IMG/VR virus record: IMGVR_UViG_3300017788_002263
Location: 1-35,925 of that record
Length of the DNA stretch: 35,925 nt
Source: a virus
Reading direction: 5' to 3' (one strand)
Position numbers and translations under genes: made by a program. The notes beneath the pieces were generated by a model that was not told the origin of the DNA, ran no database searches, and saw only the letters and a list, made by a program, of their open reading frames with translations. This document shows positions 14,481 to 26,400 of this stretch, piece by piece (the first letter of the stretch is position 1; each line of letters starts with the position of its first letter).

Positions 14481-17400
14481 CTACCTAGAAGCTTTTTCTT
14501 GGGAAGCCTTATATTCCCGTCTGTGCCGCGCGGCTACCACCGCCTGCTTGGCCTCACGATAGAACCCAGAAATCTTGCGTTGAATGACATCCTTCCTGTC
14601 CTCCGAGACAAAGCCCTCGAGGTCGGCCTTGGACAGCACTCCGGGCTGGCTGGAATTCCCGTATAGGTATCCTTTGATTTTGGGCGCGGCCAGCTTCAGC
14701 ACCATGTCGTACTCATCGTTGGTTAGGGACACCCGCTTGCGGAGGTATGGGTCATCAAAGAACCGGTCAGGGCGTGAGAGATCCGGACTCCACACCTTGT
14801 CTGGGTGCTGCTGGTTGTAGTTATCGACAAACTTCTCAAAGTCGGTCTTTCCGTAAACCACTCCCCCTCGGCCGGGAAGTAGCCGGGTGATGGATCTCGT
14901 AACTGGCCCCGCGCCCTCGTATGGAGTCGGGTTAGGGATCTTCATTCCCTCAAAGGTTCTTCGGTCCGGTATGCCAAGCTCGTTCCCAAAGGCCGGGAAG
15001 ATGGAGAACAAGATGGCGTCCATACTCAGAGGCTCTGGGTTGTAAACGTCCTTTTCGTACTCCGGAACACCGCCAAGGGGCTGCTTAAACAGGTTGGGCA
15101 CCAGAATTGCGGAAAGCTTGTCTCTGAGAACCCTTTGCCATCCCACTCCCTGCCCGGGGAACAAGCTGATCAGGTCACGCCATTGCTTGCCGTAGGTTCT
15201 GGTGGCGGGTGCAAGGAAGTAATCCTTGAGGAAGTTAACTGCGGCGCCTGTCGCCAGATCCGGCGATTTGACGCCCTCCCTTAATGAGCGGGAGACGTTG
15301 ACGCTGCCAGAAAGCGCAGTCGCCAAGGGTTCTACTCGGCTGTAATCTACTGAATAATCAGGCACATCCGGATAACCAAAGTTCCTTGGTCGAATCAAAA
15401 TCTTAAACGGAGAGTTCCCGAATCGGGTCGTTCGCTGCCCTCCCGGGGACAAGGGATCCGGCGTTCCGGTGATAAGGAGCCACTTCTTGTCGTCATCATC
15501 ACCGCCCTCGCCTAGACTGTGAAGCAAGGCGGCAAAAACCATCGTACCGATAGAAAGGCTGGCCATTCTTTCGATGATGTCGTCGTACTCCTTGATGGGG
15601 GCATACCTTGTCCTCTTCCCGTCCACCTCGGTTGTTTTTGTGCTGTCCGCAAACCGGAACCCAAGATTCACCACGGCCGGGAGCGTGTAGGATAAACCCT
15701 CTCGGTAGATGTTGAATGGCGATTTGATCAGAACAAAGAATGACTGCATTAGGCGCACAATCCCCCTGAATGGCAAGGTCGTGGCGGCTGCTACCAGGTT
15801 GTCGGACTCCATCCGCGTGGCGAGGGAATCCAGCTGGGTATTGAGCTGTGCAAGTAGAGTCATGGCTCTCCCGCCGGCATCACCCACTGATTTAATCTTC
15901 TGGTCTTCGGGTTCTAGGTCTTGGGTAAAGGTTTCCTTGGTGGCGCGTCGGGCGGCAAGGATCCAGCTGGTGGATCCCACTCCCTCAATCTCCTTTTCAA
16001 TAAAGGAATCCAGTTCCGGCCCGTTTAGCCCGGCTGCTTTACCCAACCGATAGGCATGCGCCCCCACCGCGGTATAGGCTCGGAACATTTTTGAGAATTC
16101 GTCCATTGCCAAAAGGCCACGCAACGGCATCCGGACAATCCGTCCGAGCCTGCCGGGGATCCTGGTCCTCCGGGTTCTTCCGTATTTCTGTAGAAACGCC
16201 CCAAATCTGGTTTGCGGGTTATCGATGTCTTCCATGACTCCGGTGACGCTGTAATCGAAGAATCCGGCTTCCGTTGCCCACGCAAGCCTCGCCATGGTTG
16301 CAGCCCGCATCCAGGCCGGCGCGACGTGCTTCCAGATGTAACCGATTTCCCGACCAACTCCCTTGGCTAGTTCTGGGGTGGTCTTGTAGGCAATCCCCGG
16401 CCGGAATAACGGCACTTGCTGAGGGCTTAGCTGGTCAACTTCGACCTCCTGATGGAATCCGGCCTTGCCGAGGGCGTACACCATTATGCCCTGCATGCCG
16501 CGGTGTGCGCTGACGCTGATCGGTGAGAACGGCGTGGCAAAGACGTTGGCAAGCTGGGTGGCAACCCCGCTGAAGATGCTCGATACGTAAGACTCAAAGA
16601 TTGTTCCATCCAGCGTGGGTCGCCCGGCCTGAATCGCTCTAGCCAGAACCACGGCATGCTCTGGCTTGCGAAGGTCAAACAAGTTGCTTTTGCCTTTCCG
16701 GTCCTTTGATACCCATTGATACTCACCGCTTGGGGTAAGGGTCAGCCCAAGCATATTGTAAATTTCCTCCATCGCCTCCGCCTCGGATAGCGGCTGGTCG
16801 TCAGGGATCCGCTGGGCGAGGATCTGCCTCATCGAAGTGTCGTTTCTGGCGTTCTCAAGAAGTGCCTTGCGAAGCTGGTCGCGGGTCATCCCGGTCTGGG
16901 CAATCTGGCTAAATCTCCGCTTGGCTTCGGCCCGCATGGCATCCATGGCGGCCTTAATGTCGGCCAGCTTGATCTTGGTCTGCTTCGAGACGGAGACCGG
17001 ATCGTGCCCGATCATGATCAGCTCCACGGCCTCGCGCTCCCTTTGGGACAGGCGAACTTGGTCAAGCATCTGGGTGGCCGGCTTGCCGGTACGGATCTCG
17101 GAAAGCTCGGACTCCTTCATCAGCTGTTCCAGATTTGTGCCAAGCCCGGACAGAATGCGGTTCACCTCGGCAAGCCTCGTCTGGGCTTCTTGGGTCAACA
17201 CCTGTTCACGCGTGACCCTGTTCTGAAGGTCCGCGATCTGGTTCTGCATCGCCTCGATTTCGGCATTTCTCTGTTCCAGCACGGCCGAAAGATCCCGCAA
17301 GGCACGAGCGGAAGCCTCCGATTCGCCGGCCAACCCCTGCTGGGATTCGGTCAGGGCATTCCTTTGGCCGATTAAGTCCTCAAGCGTGGCCTGAAGGCTT

Positions 17401-20400
17401 CGGATGTCTTGGCGGGTCTGGGCTTCTGTTGGGTAATACTTCAGATCCATGACCCGGTTGCGTTCTGGCGCCACCATTACCGACATGAGGAATTCCGAGT
17501 TCCTTTGCGCCGGTGTCATCATTCTGTCGTAGCCCGCCCGCAAGGCCCGCCCCTGTTCGGAGCGAATCTCTCGGTACATGTACGCCATCGCGTACGCCTT
17601 ACCGAAGTCCGCGGCATTCCCGCTTACCAACGCGGTTTGGGCCAAGTCGGCCACCAGCTTCATCCCGGCCACGGTGGTTTCGGTGTTTAACGATTGCCCG
17701 GAAAGCACCGCCTCTTGGACGGCGAGCCTACCCTCTGGCGTGGAGAGCATCTGGGTGGCGGCTTCCTCAACTGCCGCATCCTGTTTGACCCCAAGCCCGC
17801 GCTCGAAACGCATCGCATCCATCGCATTGATGAGGTCGCGCTGTTCGGCGGTTTGACCAGGGTTTGCTAGGCTTCTGGCTTCGCCGCCGGTTTCGCCAGT
17901 CTTATAGACCCCGCCCATCGTTTTCATGCCGGACGGCTGAATCCGCAGCTTGCGATACATCTCCATCACTTCGGGGATGTCCTTACCAAGGTCGCCCAAC
18001 AGATCCGCCCGCATGGACATCAGTTCTTCTGGTGTCAGGGGCTTGGGCGTAAGGACCGGATTACCGGCCTCGTCGTAGTCAAGCCTTTGGGCAAACAGGC
18101 TGTCTTGCACCATGGATGGCCGCGTCTCTTGCTCCAAGGCGAACGGCTGAGTTGTCGGGTTCAGCGTGGTCTGGGTGGACATCAGCTGGCCCTCTGGCTG
18201 GTATCCGGACAGCTGGCTCTGGTTGGCGACAAACTCTAGTTGGCGAAGTCGCTTGTCGTTATAAGGCTGGCCGGCATCCCGCAGGGAGCGTAGTTGGTTT
18301 ATTTCGGAAAGTATTTTTCTGGCTCCGCTTGGCTGCTCTGGCCCAATCGTCTGGGCGTTAAGGGCAAACTCCATTTGGGGTGCGATATACTTGGCGGGCG
18401 GTGTCTCGATGACTGACGGCGTGAATGCTGTCGGGCGGTTCGGGGATCCAGCGTACCTCTCGGTGTCAAACAGGGCTTGCTGAACCCCGACACCCGGCAT
18501 CTTGTACTTGGTGGCAAACCTCTCAATTTCAGAGATGCGCTTACGCTGTTCGTCCGTTGGGGTCGGAATGTCGGTCAGTCTCTTGTATTCCAAGGCCATC
18601 GGGTTCTTTTCCCCGCCCTGCTCCGAAGGGGCTATGTCATCGCGGGTGTAGGACTTGACCACTTGCACCATCCCGCGGATCCCGGGCAACCCGGCCACGG
18701 CGGCCGATATGGTCTTGGTGACGGCCCTCCTTGGGTTGTCGATGCCCCTCGTGATCCAGCCTTCCCCATTCAGCCTTGGCCGGATTGAGTATGCCCCCTT
18801 GGTGGTAGTCACCAGGCCGCCCCTTGGCATGGCTTGAATGGTGTTCGTTACCTTGTCTTCTAGCTTGTCGCCGGTGATCCGCTGGGCAAATAGCTCGGCC
18901 TGGGTGGTCGGGGTTGCGGATCTGGACGCAGACTCCCTCTTTCCAACAAGGGTCTGATAGTCGGTGATCGGGATTGCCCCGATGTCCATAAGAGATCCCG
19001 CCGTAGTACCGACTAGGGTTCCGGCCGCCAGATTCCGAACCGCGCCCTTCATATCTCCCCGAAGGTTCAGAAGGTCTGATTCCAACTGGTCGAACCACTC
19101 CATCAGATAATCGTGAGGAGTTTTGGTTAGCCCCTTGGGGACATCCAGATTGGCTATCATGCCCAAGAACTCTGGCCTAGTCATGGTTTCAGCAGAAAAC
19201 TCATCCAAATTCTTGAAGCCATACAGTATCGACATGGCCTTCTTGGTCGGGTCTCCCACAACCCCAAGGATCCGCTGTTTGAATACCGGCTTATTTCCTC
19301 GAATCGTATAGGTCGAATATGCCGAAGGGGCTACGTTCTGTGTTCTCAGCTTTTCTAGCCCAGAAGGGGTAAGAATCAGCTTGCCGTCCGCTTCTACATC
19401 AAGCCCAACCAAGGATCCGGCTGGGCTGGACACAAAGAAGTCGTTGGTCGCCCCGTTCTTATTGACATAAGCATCCAAAGTGTCATTTGGCACTCCAGCC
19501 TTCCCCTGAAGCCCCAGTTCCGTGAAGTGGTCGTAGATCGCCTTTGAGTTGGATGCGTCGATATGGGCAGACATATACAGCCCGCCTGCGTAGCTCGCCC
19601 GGTGCATGGGCAGGGTGATGGAGTAAGAGGCGGTAAGACCTGACCCAAAGATGGCATTCTCAATCGGTTGCCCCGCATCGTCCTTCGCATACTTCAAGGC
19701 CCCCAGATAGGCCTTCACTAGGCTTTGCATTGCTGGGATCGCCCCTGTGGGGTTGTCGGCGTCCATGGGCTGCTTGCTGGCGTAAGTGGTTAGGGCATCG
19801 CGATACTTTGAGCCTGAAATCTCTTGGCCACGACGGGTTGGCCGGAAGTTATTGACGACCTCGCTGGCAATTAGCTGGGCAGTAAAGGCATGGATAAACT
19901 CATGCAGAATGACCCTTGGGCCAAGTTGCCCGGGGTGAAGCCGGATAATCCCCATTGTGAATGGGTCATACTTATCAGAGGCAAAATGCGAAGACTTTAT
20001 GGACTCATCAATCACCACATCAGTATTGGCGGCTCTGCCAAGGAACGATGCCGAATTGGCCTCAATACCACGGACCAACGCCTGTCCAAGCAGCCGGTAG
20101 TACGCCCTGATCGCCTTGTTGTTTTCATTTTCCGGTTCGGCAATTCCGCGGATCAGGCTGATGGCCGGTTGCGGGCCGGATTTCAGGGCCAGAATGGCTT
20201 GCCCCAGCTGGGTATTGGCAAACTGGCGCACCAGATTGGCGGTTTCCGCATCCCCCTCGGCATCGGTGGCGTAAATCCGCTGGGCATTGACGGACATGGG
20301 GCGAACCAACCCCGCCTCCATCGCCAGCCGCAACGCCTTGCTGACGGGCTTCTTGGGCTTGGAATTGGTGGCAAACAGGCTGTTGTCGCCGGCAAAATCC

Positions 20401-23400
20401 TGCAACGCCCGGAGCGCATCGTCGTACATCCGTTGAGCCATCTGCTTGTTGGGACGATCCTTGCCGTCCTCGCCCACGATTGGCGGTAATCCAAACTCGT
20501 CGGCAATCGCCTCGAAAGTCATCCCGCGGTTATGGGCCACAAACACTTGGGCCAAACGCGGATCTATGGTCTGGAATGCGGCCTCCATGTCGCTACGAAG
20601 TGCCTTGGTAAACTCAGTCTCCTCGATGGCCTTGGGCGTGATGATGTCCGGCCCCTCCTCCTCATTGACCGCCGTGGCTCTTCCGGCCAGCACTTCGGCC
20701 ACAGTTTCCTCATCCTCAAGGATCTGCATCCCTTGTTGTTCTGGCGGTTCGACCTCGAACTGGCCGAACTTCTGGTAAGAGGTGAGGACGCTGTTTTTGG
20801 CGGCCTCGACCATGTAGGAAAAAATCTTCTTGGGGATCCCGCCCTCGGGGGCTTCCGATCCCTCCATTTCGGCAAACTTGCCCGGGTCTTGCGTCCGCAT
20901 GACGGCAAGGGCTTTGATGGCCTTGAGAACCCCCGACACCGCCGAGTCTTCGACATACGAGGCATCCATATTGGGGAACATCCGCAGCACCATCCGCACG
21001 GCCGGCGATGGCCCGACGTTGCCATCCGAATCCAAGGTCTGCTGGGTGGCGATCCGGTAGTAGTTCCAAATCTCTGGCGTGATCTCGTCCCCGATCCGCT
21101 GGGCGTGGATCTGTACCGAGCGCGGGCCGGAATAGGCGTAGCCCTCGATAGCCGAACCAGCCGTATCGCTAATCCCAACCGACTTCGCAACCTCTGAGTA
21201 TGGCGTCCAGTTTGGGCCTTCATTGGCGGGCGCGGATTCCATGAAATTTGCCAAATTGTTCTGCGCCCGAAGAAGACCTGCAGAAGACTCGGATCCAAAT
21301 GGATATAAAACCGTATTTGGGCCAATCCGGCTCATCACGTACGCCTGGTTTAGCTCTGACATGGTGAGCGGCCCACGCACCTCTCCACCCTTATCTAGGT
21401 CAGCATAATAGTACCGCTGGGAGTTTTGGCTTGGCTTGCTTTGTGACCGCATCCGCTTGGCGATGTAGTTCCCAGCGTCAAATCCACCCATCTCCACCAC
21501 CACATACGGCCCCTCGGCCGACACCCTCGCGTTGGGAGCAATCTTTTCAAGCTCAGTCTTCACCCCATCCGGCACTCCGGACTCTTCCATCATCGCCATA
21601 TCCGCCAGCTGGTCTTCGACAAGACTGCTTACCGGGATGATGGACTTCAGGGAGTGGGGCGTTTCGATGGCTGTGGCTTCGGTGGTGGCGTATGACAGGG
21701 TAGCCCCGTCCGTGAACACCACTTCGGTTGCGTTATGGTGTCTGGTGATGGTGCTGTTGAGGTAATCCAAAACTTTCTCGGAATCGGAGCGTTGGATCGT
21801 CTCTTGAACGTTCAGAATATTGGAAAGCTTTCGGAGTTGGCTGAATTCGGCCTGATGGGGGACAACGATGCCGGTTGTCTCGCTCCCGTCCTGGTTGGTG
21901 AACCGCATGACGCGGTGGTTCAACTGCTGGCCGAACAGCCTCGTGGCCATGTCGGCCCCCACCAGAGGATTGCCAACAATGACGAAGTGATCCTGTTGCA
22001 TCGCCTTTTGACGCTCTCTGTCGTAAGCCTCGGATACGGCCTGATTCCGCCGGCGATTGTTCATCTTGTTTACGAAGTCTTTTTGGCCTTCTTCCGTGGC
22101 CACCGCTCCTTCTGCCGTCATGGCGTCGATGTCCTCGGTTACGGCCAAGGCTTCGGCAAATGCGTCAATGACCTCTTTCTCGGTTTGGGCGTTCTCCGTC
22201 TTTTCGGATACGTAGGAAAGGATCTCGCGCGTACGTACCGGCGACATCTCGATGATTGTGTTCCCGTCGTAATAGAGACTATTTAGCGTCTTGCCGTCGG
22301 AGAACTTGCGCTTCACCCGGAAGAATCCCGGCCGGTATCCCGCCCGATCCATGGCAAACGACATATACTTTTCACGTAGTCTGAACGGATGGTTCTCCCA
22401 GGCCTTGGCGGCCGCATAGGATTCGGTTTGCCTGAAAGTGCGTAAAAGCGCGGCCTCGGCATCCAGCCCGCCAACCGCGCCGTCCTCCAGCAGGGGCATC
22501 TCTACCCCAAGCTCATTCTGTTCCAGCGGGTTGTTGTTAAACGCCGCCCGGGCTGAGGCCAGCCGTGATAGCGGATTGGCCGACAGAGGAACCGGCATCA
22601 GGTGATTGAACCCTGCGCTCTGGATCAGCATTCGCTGGGAAGCAACCACGTGGGGGTATTTCAGGTTGAGTCTCAACCCTGAAACAAATACCGGCACTTG
22701 GGTATCGTTGATATGATACCAGTAGCTTCCGCCCACTTTCTCGGCCGCATCCGCCACGGCCGCTTGCGCCACCGCCATCTTGCGGGTGATGGCCTGGATA
22801 AGGGAACTCTTGGCCTTCGGGTCAAGGCGGGATCTGGCGGTGATGTAATTTACCCTGTCTTGGAGATACTTTTCGGCCGATTCGTTGTACTTCTGCACCA
22901 GTTGGGCCGTGTCGGCCTTCACCCTATCAATGTCCCTGACCAGCTGCTCAGAGGTCGGCGGCGGGGTCGGGTTGGTGAATCTGTACCGGCGTAGCTGGGT
23001 CGGTTGGGCGGTTCCGATGTCCGGCTCACCCTCCTTGCGTGGGGCGTAAGGGGCCATCCCGGGCATGTCGTCCACCAGCACGGCCTTGTAGTCCATCTTT
23101 TCGGACGTCAGGTTGTAGCGTCCGGCCATCTTCTCGGTTTCTACGATCTCGTTGTATTCATCCCGTACTTGCTCGGAAATTTCAGAGTAGATGTCGAGCG
23201 GCATGATGATGAGCATGTGTTCAAACCTTCGGAACACGTCGCCGTTGCCGGCTCCCTTCATCAAATTCGCCCGGATCTCCTCCTCGTTGGATCCTGGGAA
23301 ATACTCGTTATGACGGCTCTGGAACTCTTGGCGGAAGGTTTCGTCCCTTGCCAACACATTCGCCATCGCAAGGTCGCCGTAGGCATTGTGCATGTCCTCG

Positions 23401-26400
23401 CCAAAGGTTTCCGACATATCCAGCCGCTGCCCTCCGGTGCTTGAGGCTCCGAGGCGGGACATCTTCTTGGCCGTCAGGGCCATGATCCGTTTCTCGGCCG
23501 GCAACTCCTCGGCATAGGCCATATAAAGGTGAGGGGCGGTCAGCTGTCCGGTCCGGTTCACGCGGAAAGCCACCTGCACGGTGTCCACCACGTTGGGGGA
23601 TGGCTGCAAAAGGAAGAACACCCGGTCTTTTTGTGACGAGAACTTGGGTGAGTTATGGGCGTTGATTCCGGTGGATCCCGAGCGGGACACGGCAATCACG
23701 TTTATGTCGTCCATGTTGTTGAACATGGAAAGCGAGGCCATGCGGTCCTGGTCGAGGTCGGTCCTTTTCTCCCTTGTTCCATCCGGCATCACGGTTGCCG
23801 AGCGTCCGGAAATCTCCACGCTGGGGATCTGCACCGATTCCAACTGCTGACGCAGGCTGTCCATTGGGGAAATTCCCAGCCTCCCCAGAACATCCCTTGA
23901 GGATTCGATCATGCTCTTGGCGTCCGCAATCTGTTGAAGAACTCGATCTGCTTCCGCCATCGCGCCCGGGTACTCCTCTTGGGTGCGGTTCAGATCCAGC
24001 CTTTGCCGGAAAAGAGTTGTCTGCCTGCCCTTGGGGCCAACCTTGGCCGTGATGGTCACGTACTTCAGCTTGTCGGTGTAGCGGGCGAGGGCGTCGGCAA
24101 ACGAGGCGTTCTTGGGGTCAGTTTCTAGTGAAACATCGTCCAGCAACTCCTGTACGGCCGCCTCGCCGGTGGCATCGGAAGCCACAAACACCTTCTTGCC
24201 CTGGTCGACCAAGGTTTTGATCTGCTTGGAGATTTCAGGAATCTTTGAGGATAAGACCATTAAATTGGCAATATTGTGGAACTGGGACTTCATCGGATAG
24301 GGATCCACCTTCACCGTCAGGGTCTCTGCCAGTTCTGGCTTGTCCTTGACTAGTTCATTGGCTTTCGCTTTCGCCAGAACAAGCAACGCACCCTTCAGCT
24401 GTTTCATAAACGGCCCGGCTTGGACTTGCTTCAATTCGCCGGCGATTTCATTGGCCGTGTTATTGACCTCGGCAATTTGCGGTCCGGTGCGAAGTGCCAA
24501 AGGAGTGAACGGAACAGGCTTGCCATCGTGGGTAAGACCGCGCTGATAGCGGATATATTCGCCAGCCGAGACAAGGCCTCGGTTCATCAGCTCTAACAGG
24601 GGGTTGGCAAACTTCTTGAGTAGCTGGTTCAGCCGGCGCACAGACGGAATGGCCCGATTGACCGATGTGAATGGGAAATACAACCGCATCGCCTCAAGGT
24701 TTTTGATGGCTGTTCCGCTTGAGAACGCCACGCCCTTGGCTTTCTTGAGGATCCCGCGGGCGACATTGGACGACAGCGAGTCGCCGGTTCCCTTGTGGGC
24801 CTCGTCAATGATAAAGACGGCGTTGGGGGCGAGGGCATTAAGCACAGGGTTCACGTCTTTGAGTCGCGCCTGCTCCCAGGTGGTCATTACCATCGTCTTC
24901 CCGGCGGGCAGCTTCTTGCTGGAAATAATGGAATCAAATTGCGACTTGGGATTCTTGCCCTTGTTGGTCAAAACATTCCCATCACCCATCACAGACTCAA
25001 AGTCCTGGTCGGTGATAAACGGATCCATCTTAAAGCCGAGATCGCGGAAGTCATCCATTAGGGTCGGATACAGCGTCCGCGAGTTGGCCGTGAAAAAGAT
25101 CGGGGTTTGACCACGCAGATGGGCGGCGTAAAGCAGGGCCGCACAGACTCGCCCCTTTCCAATCCCCATCTCGTGACCAATGATGTTGGCCTTGCCTGAA
25201 TCCATGCGATCCAGGGCAGCCGCGATTGTCTCGACTTGCTCCTTGTTGAATCTGGACCCGGCCTTGGGGTTTACGACCTTGTAAAGCTCGGACGGGTTGG
25301 AGAACCCAAGCGCGTTGGACACGTAGCTCTCGAGGCCGCCACGCTCACGATCAATTCTCTCAAGGTTTCTGCGGATCTCGTCCGCAATCCCGACAGGAGC
25401 AAATGTTTTTAGGCTTACTCCGCTGCCCTGAATGACCGGAACCCAAGGAACCTGGGTTTCTAGCCCGTCGCCTAGAGTTCGTTCAGCGTCATTGACGCCA
25501 GCAGTTCGCCCAGCTTCGACTCCCGGTCCTCTCCTTTGGAGCGTGCGAATAGCGCCAAGATTTGGTTGTGCCCCTCCACCGCTCCGCACGCCTGCCGGAA
25601 CAGCATTGTCAGCCACTCCTTGGTTCTCTCCGGATCCTCCGTCAGGTCGTTGATCCACGGATCCTGGTACAGGGCGTCCGCGTCCGTCTTCCACATTCTG
25701 AAGCTGTCCGGGTTGTCCCGCTGCCACTTCACCAGCCGGGGGAACGCCTCCTCCGCTGCCTGTTCGCTGTATTCCTTCACTTGCTCCGGGTTGAGTTCCT
25801 TCTTCACGATTAGAGTCTATCCCTCCTTCTTGGTTGTCGTCAACTCGCTGGGCCATAAGCTCCTGCGGGTCAATTGTTTGTGCTTTAATGTCTGGCATTT
25901 GGTCAAGTTGGTTGACCTTTGCTGTGTCGGTTGCCCATCTTTCCCACGAATCAAGCTCTGCCTGTAAATCCGTGATTTTCTGGGCAACGATTGTTTCGGC
26001 GTTTTCCCCGGTTCCAACCGGGATCCCGCTTTCAGCCAGTATTTTCGCCCTCTGCCCGCTGCTCAGCTTCTTATAGTTTACAAACGCGCTGAGCTGTTCC
26101 TTGAGGTCTTTTTGTTTTTTAGCAGCTTTTTTTGCCCTTTGCTTCATTAGCTCAAAGGCAGAGTCGTCACCCCCAAAAAGATCCCCCTGCGATTCAGAGG
26201 GCCCGCGGTCAGCAAATTTCGCAACCATCCCAGCAATAAAGTTTTTAAGCTCCGCTTGGGTTGTCCTTTCAGAGGTAATCAGGGCCAAGGCTTGCCGCTG
26301 AATCCCCTCGTTTACCGTTCCCGCAGACTTGGGAGCACCCGAAGCGATAATAAATGCCATCATGGGGTCAACCTTCCCCATCAAGACTCCGCTATAAATA

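Noticed and set aside
18637-19098. A 153-codon minus-strand frame within the giant gene
   Set aside because: It is rich in Arg, Gly, His and Pro with no helix or strand pattern, and the giant frame here is ordered with normal codons, unlike the accepted nested gene at 25472-25807.
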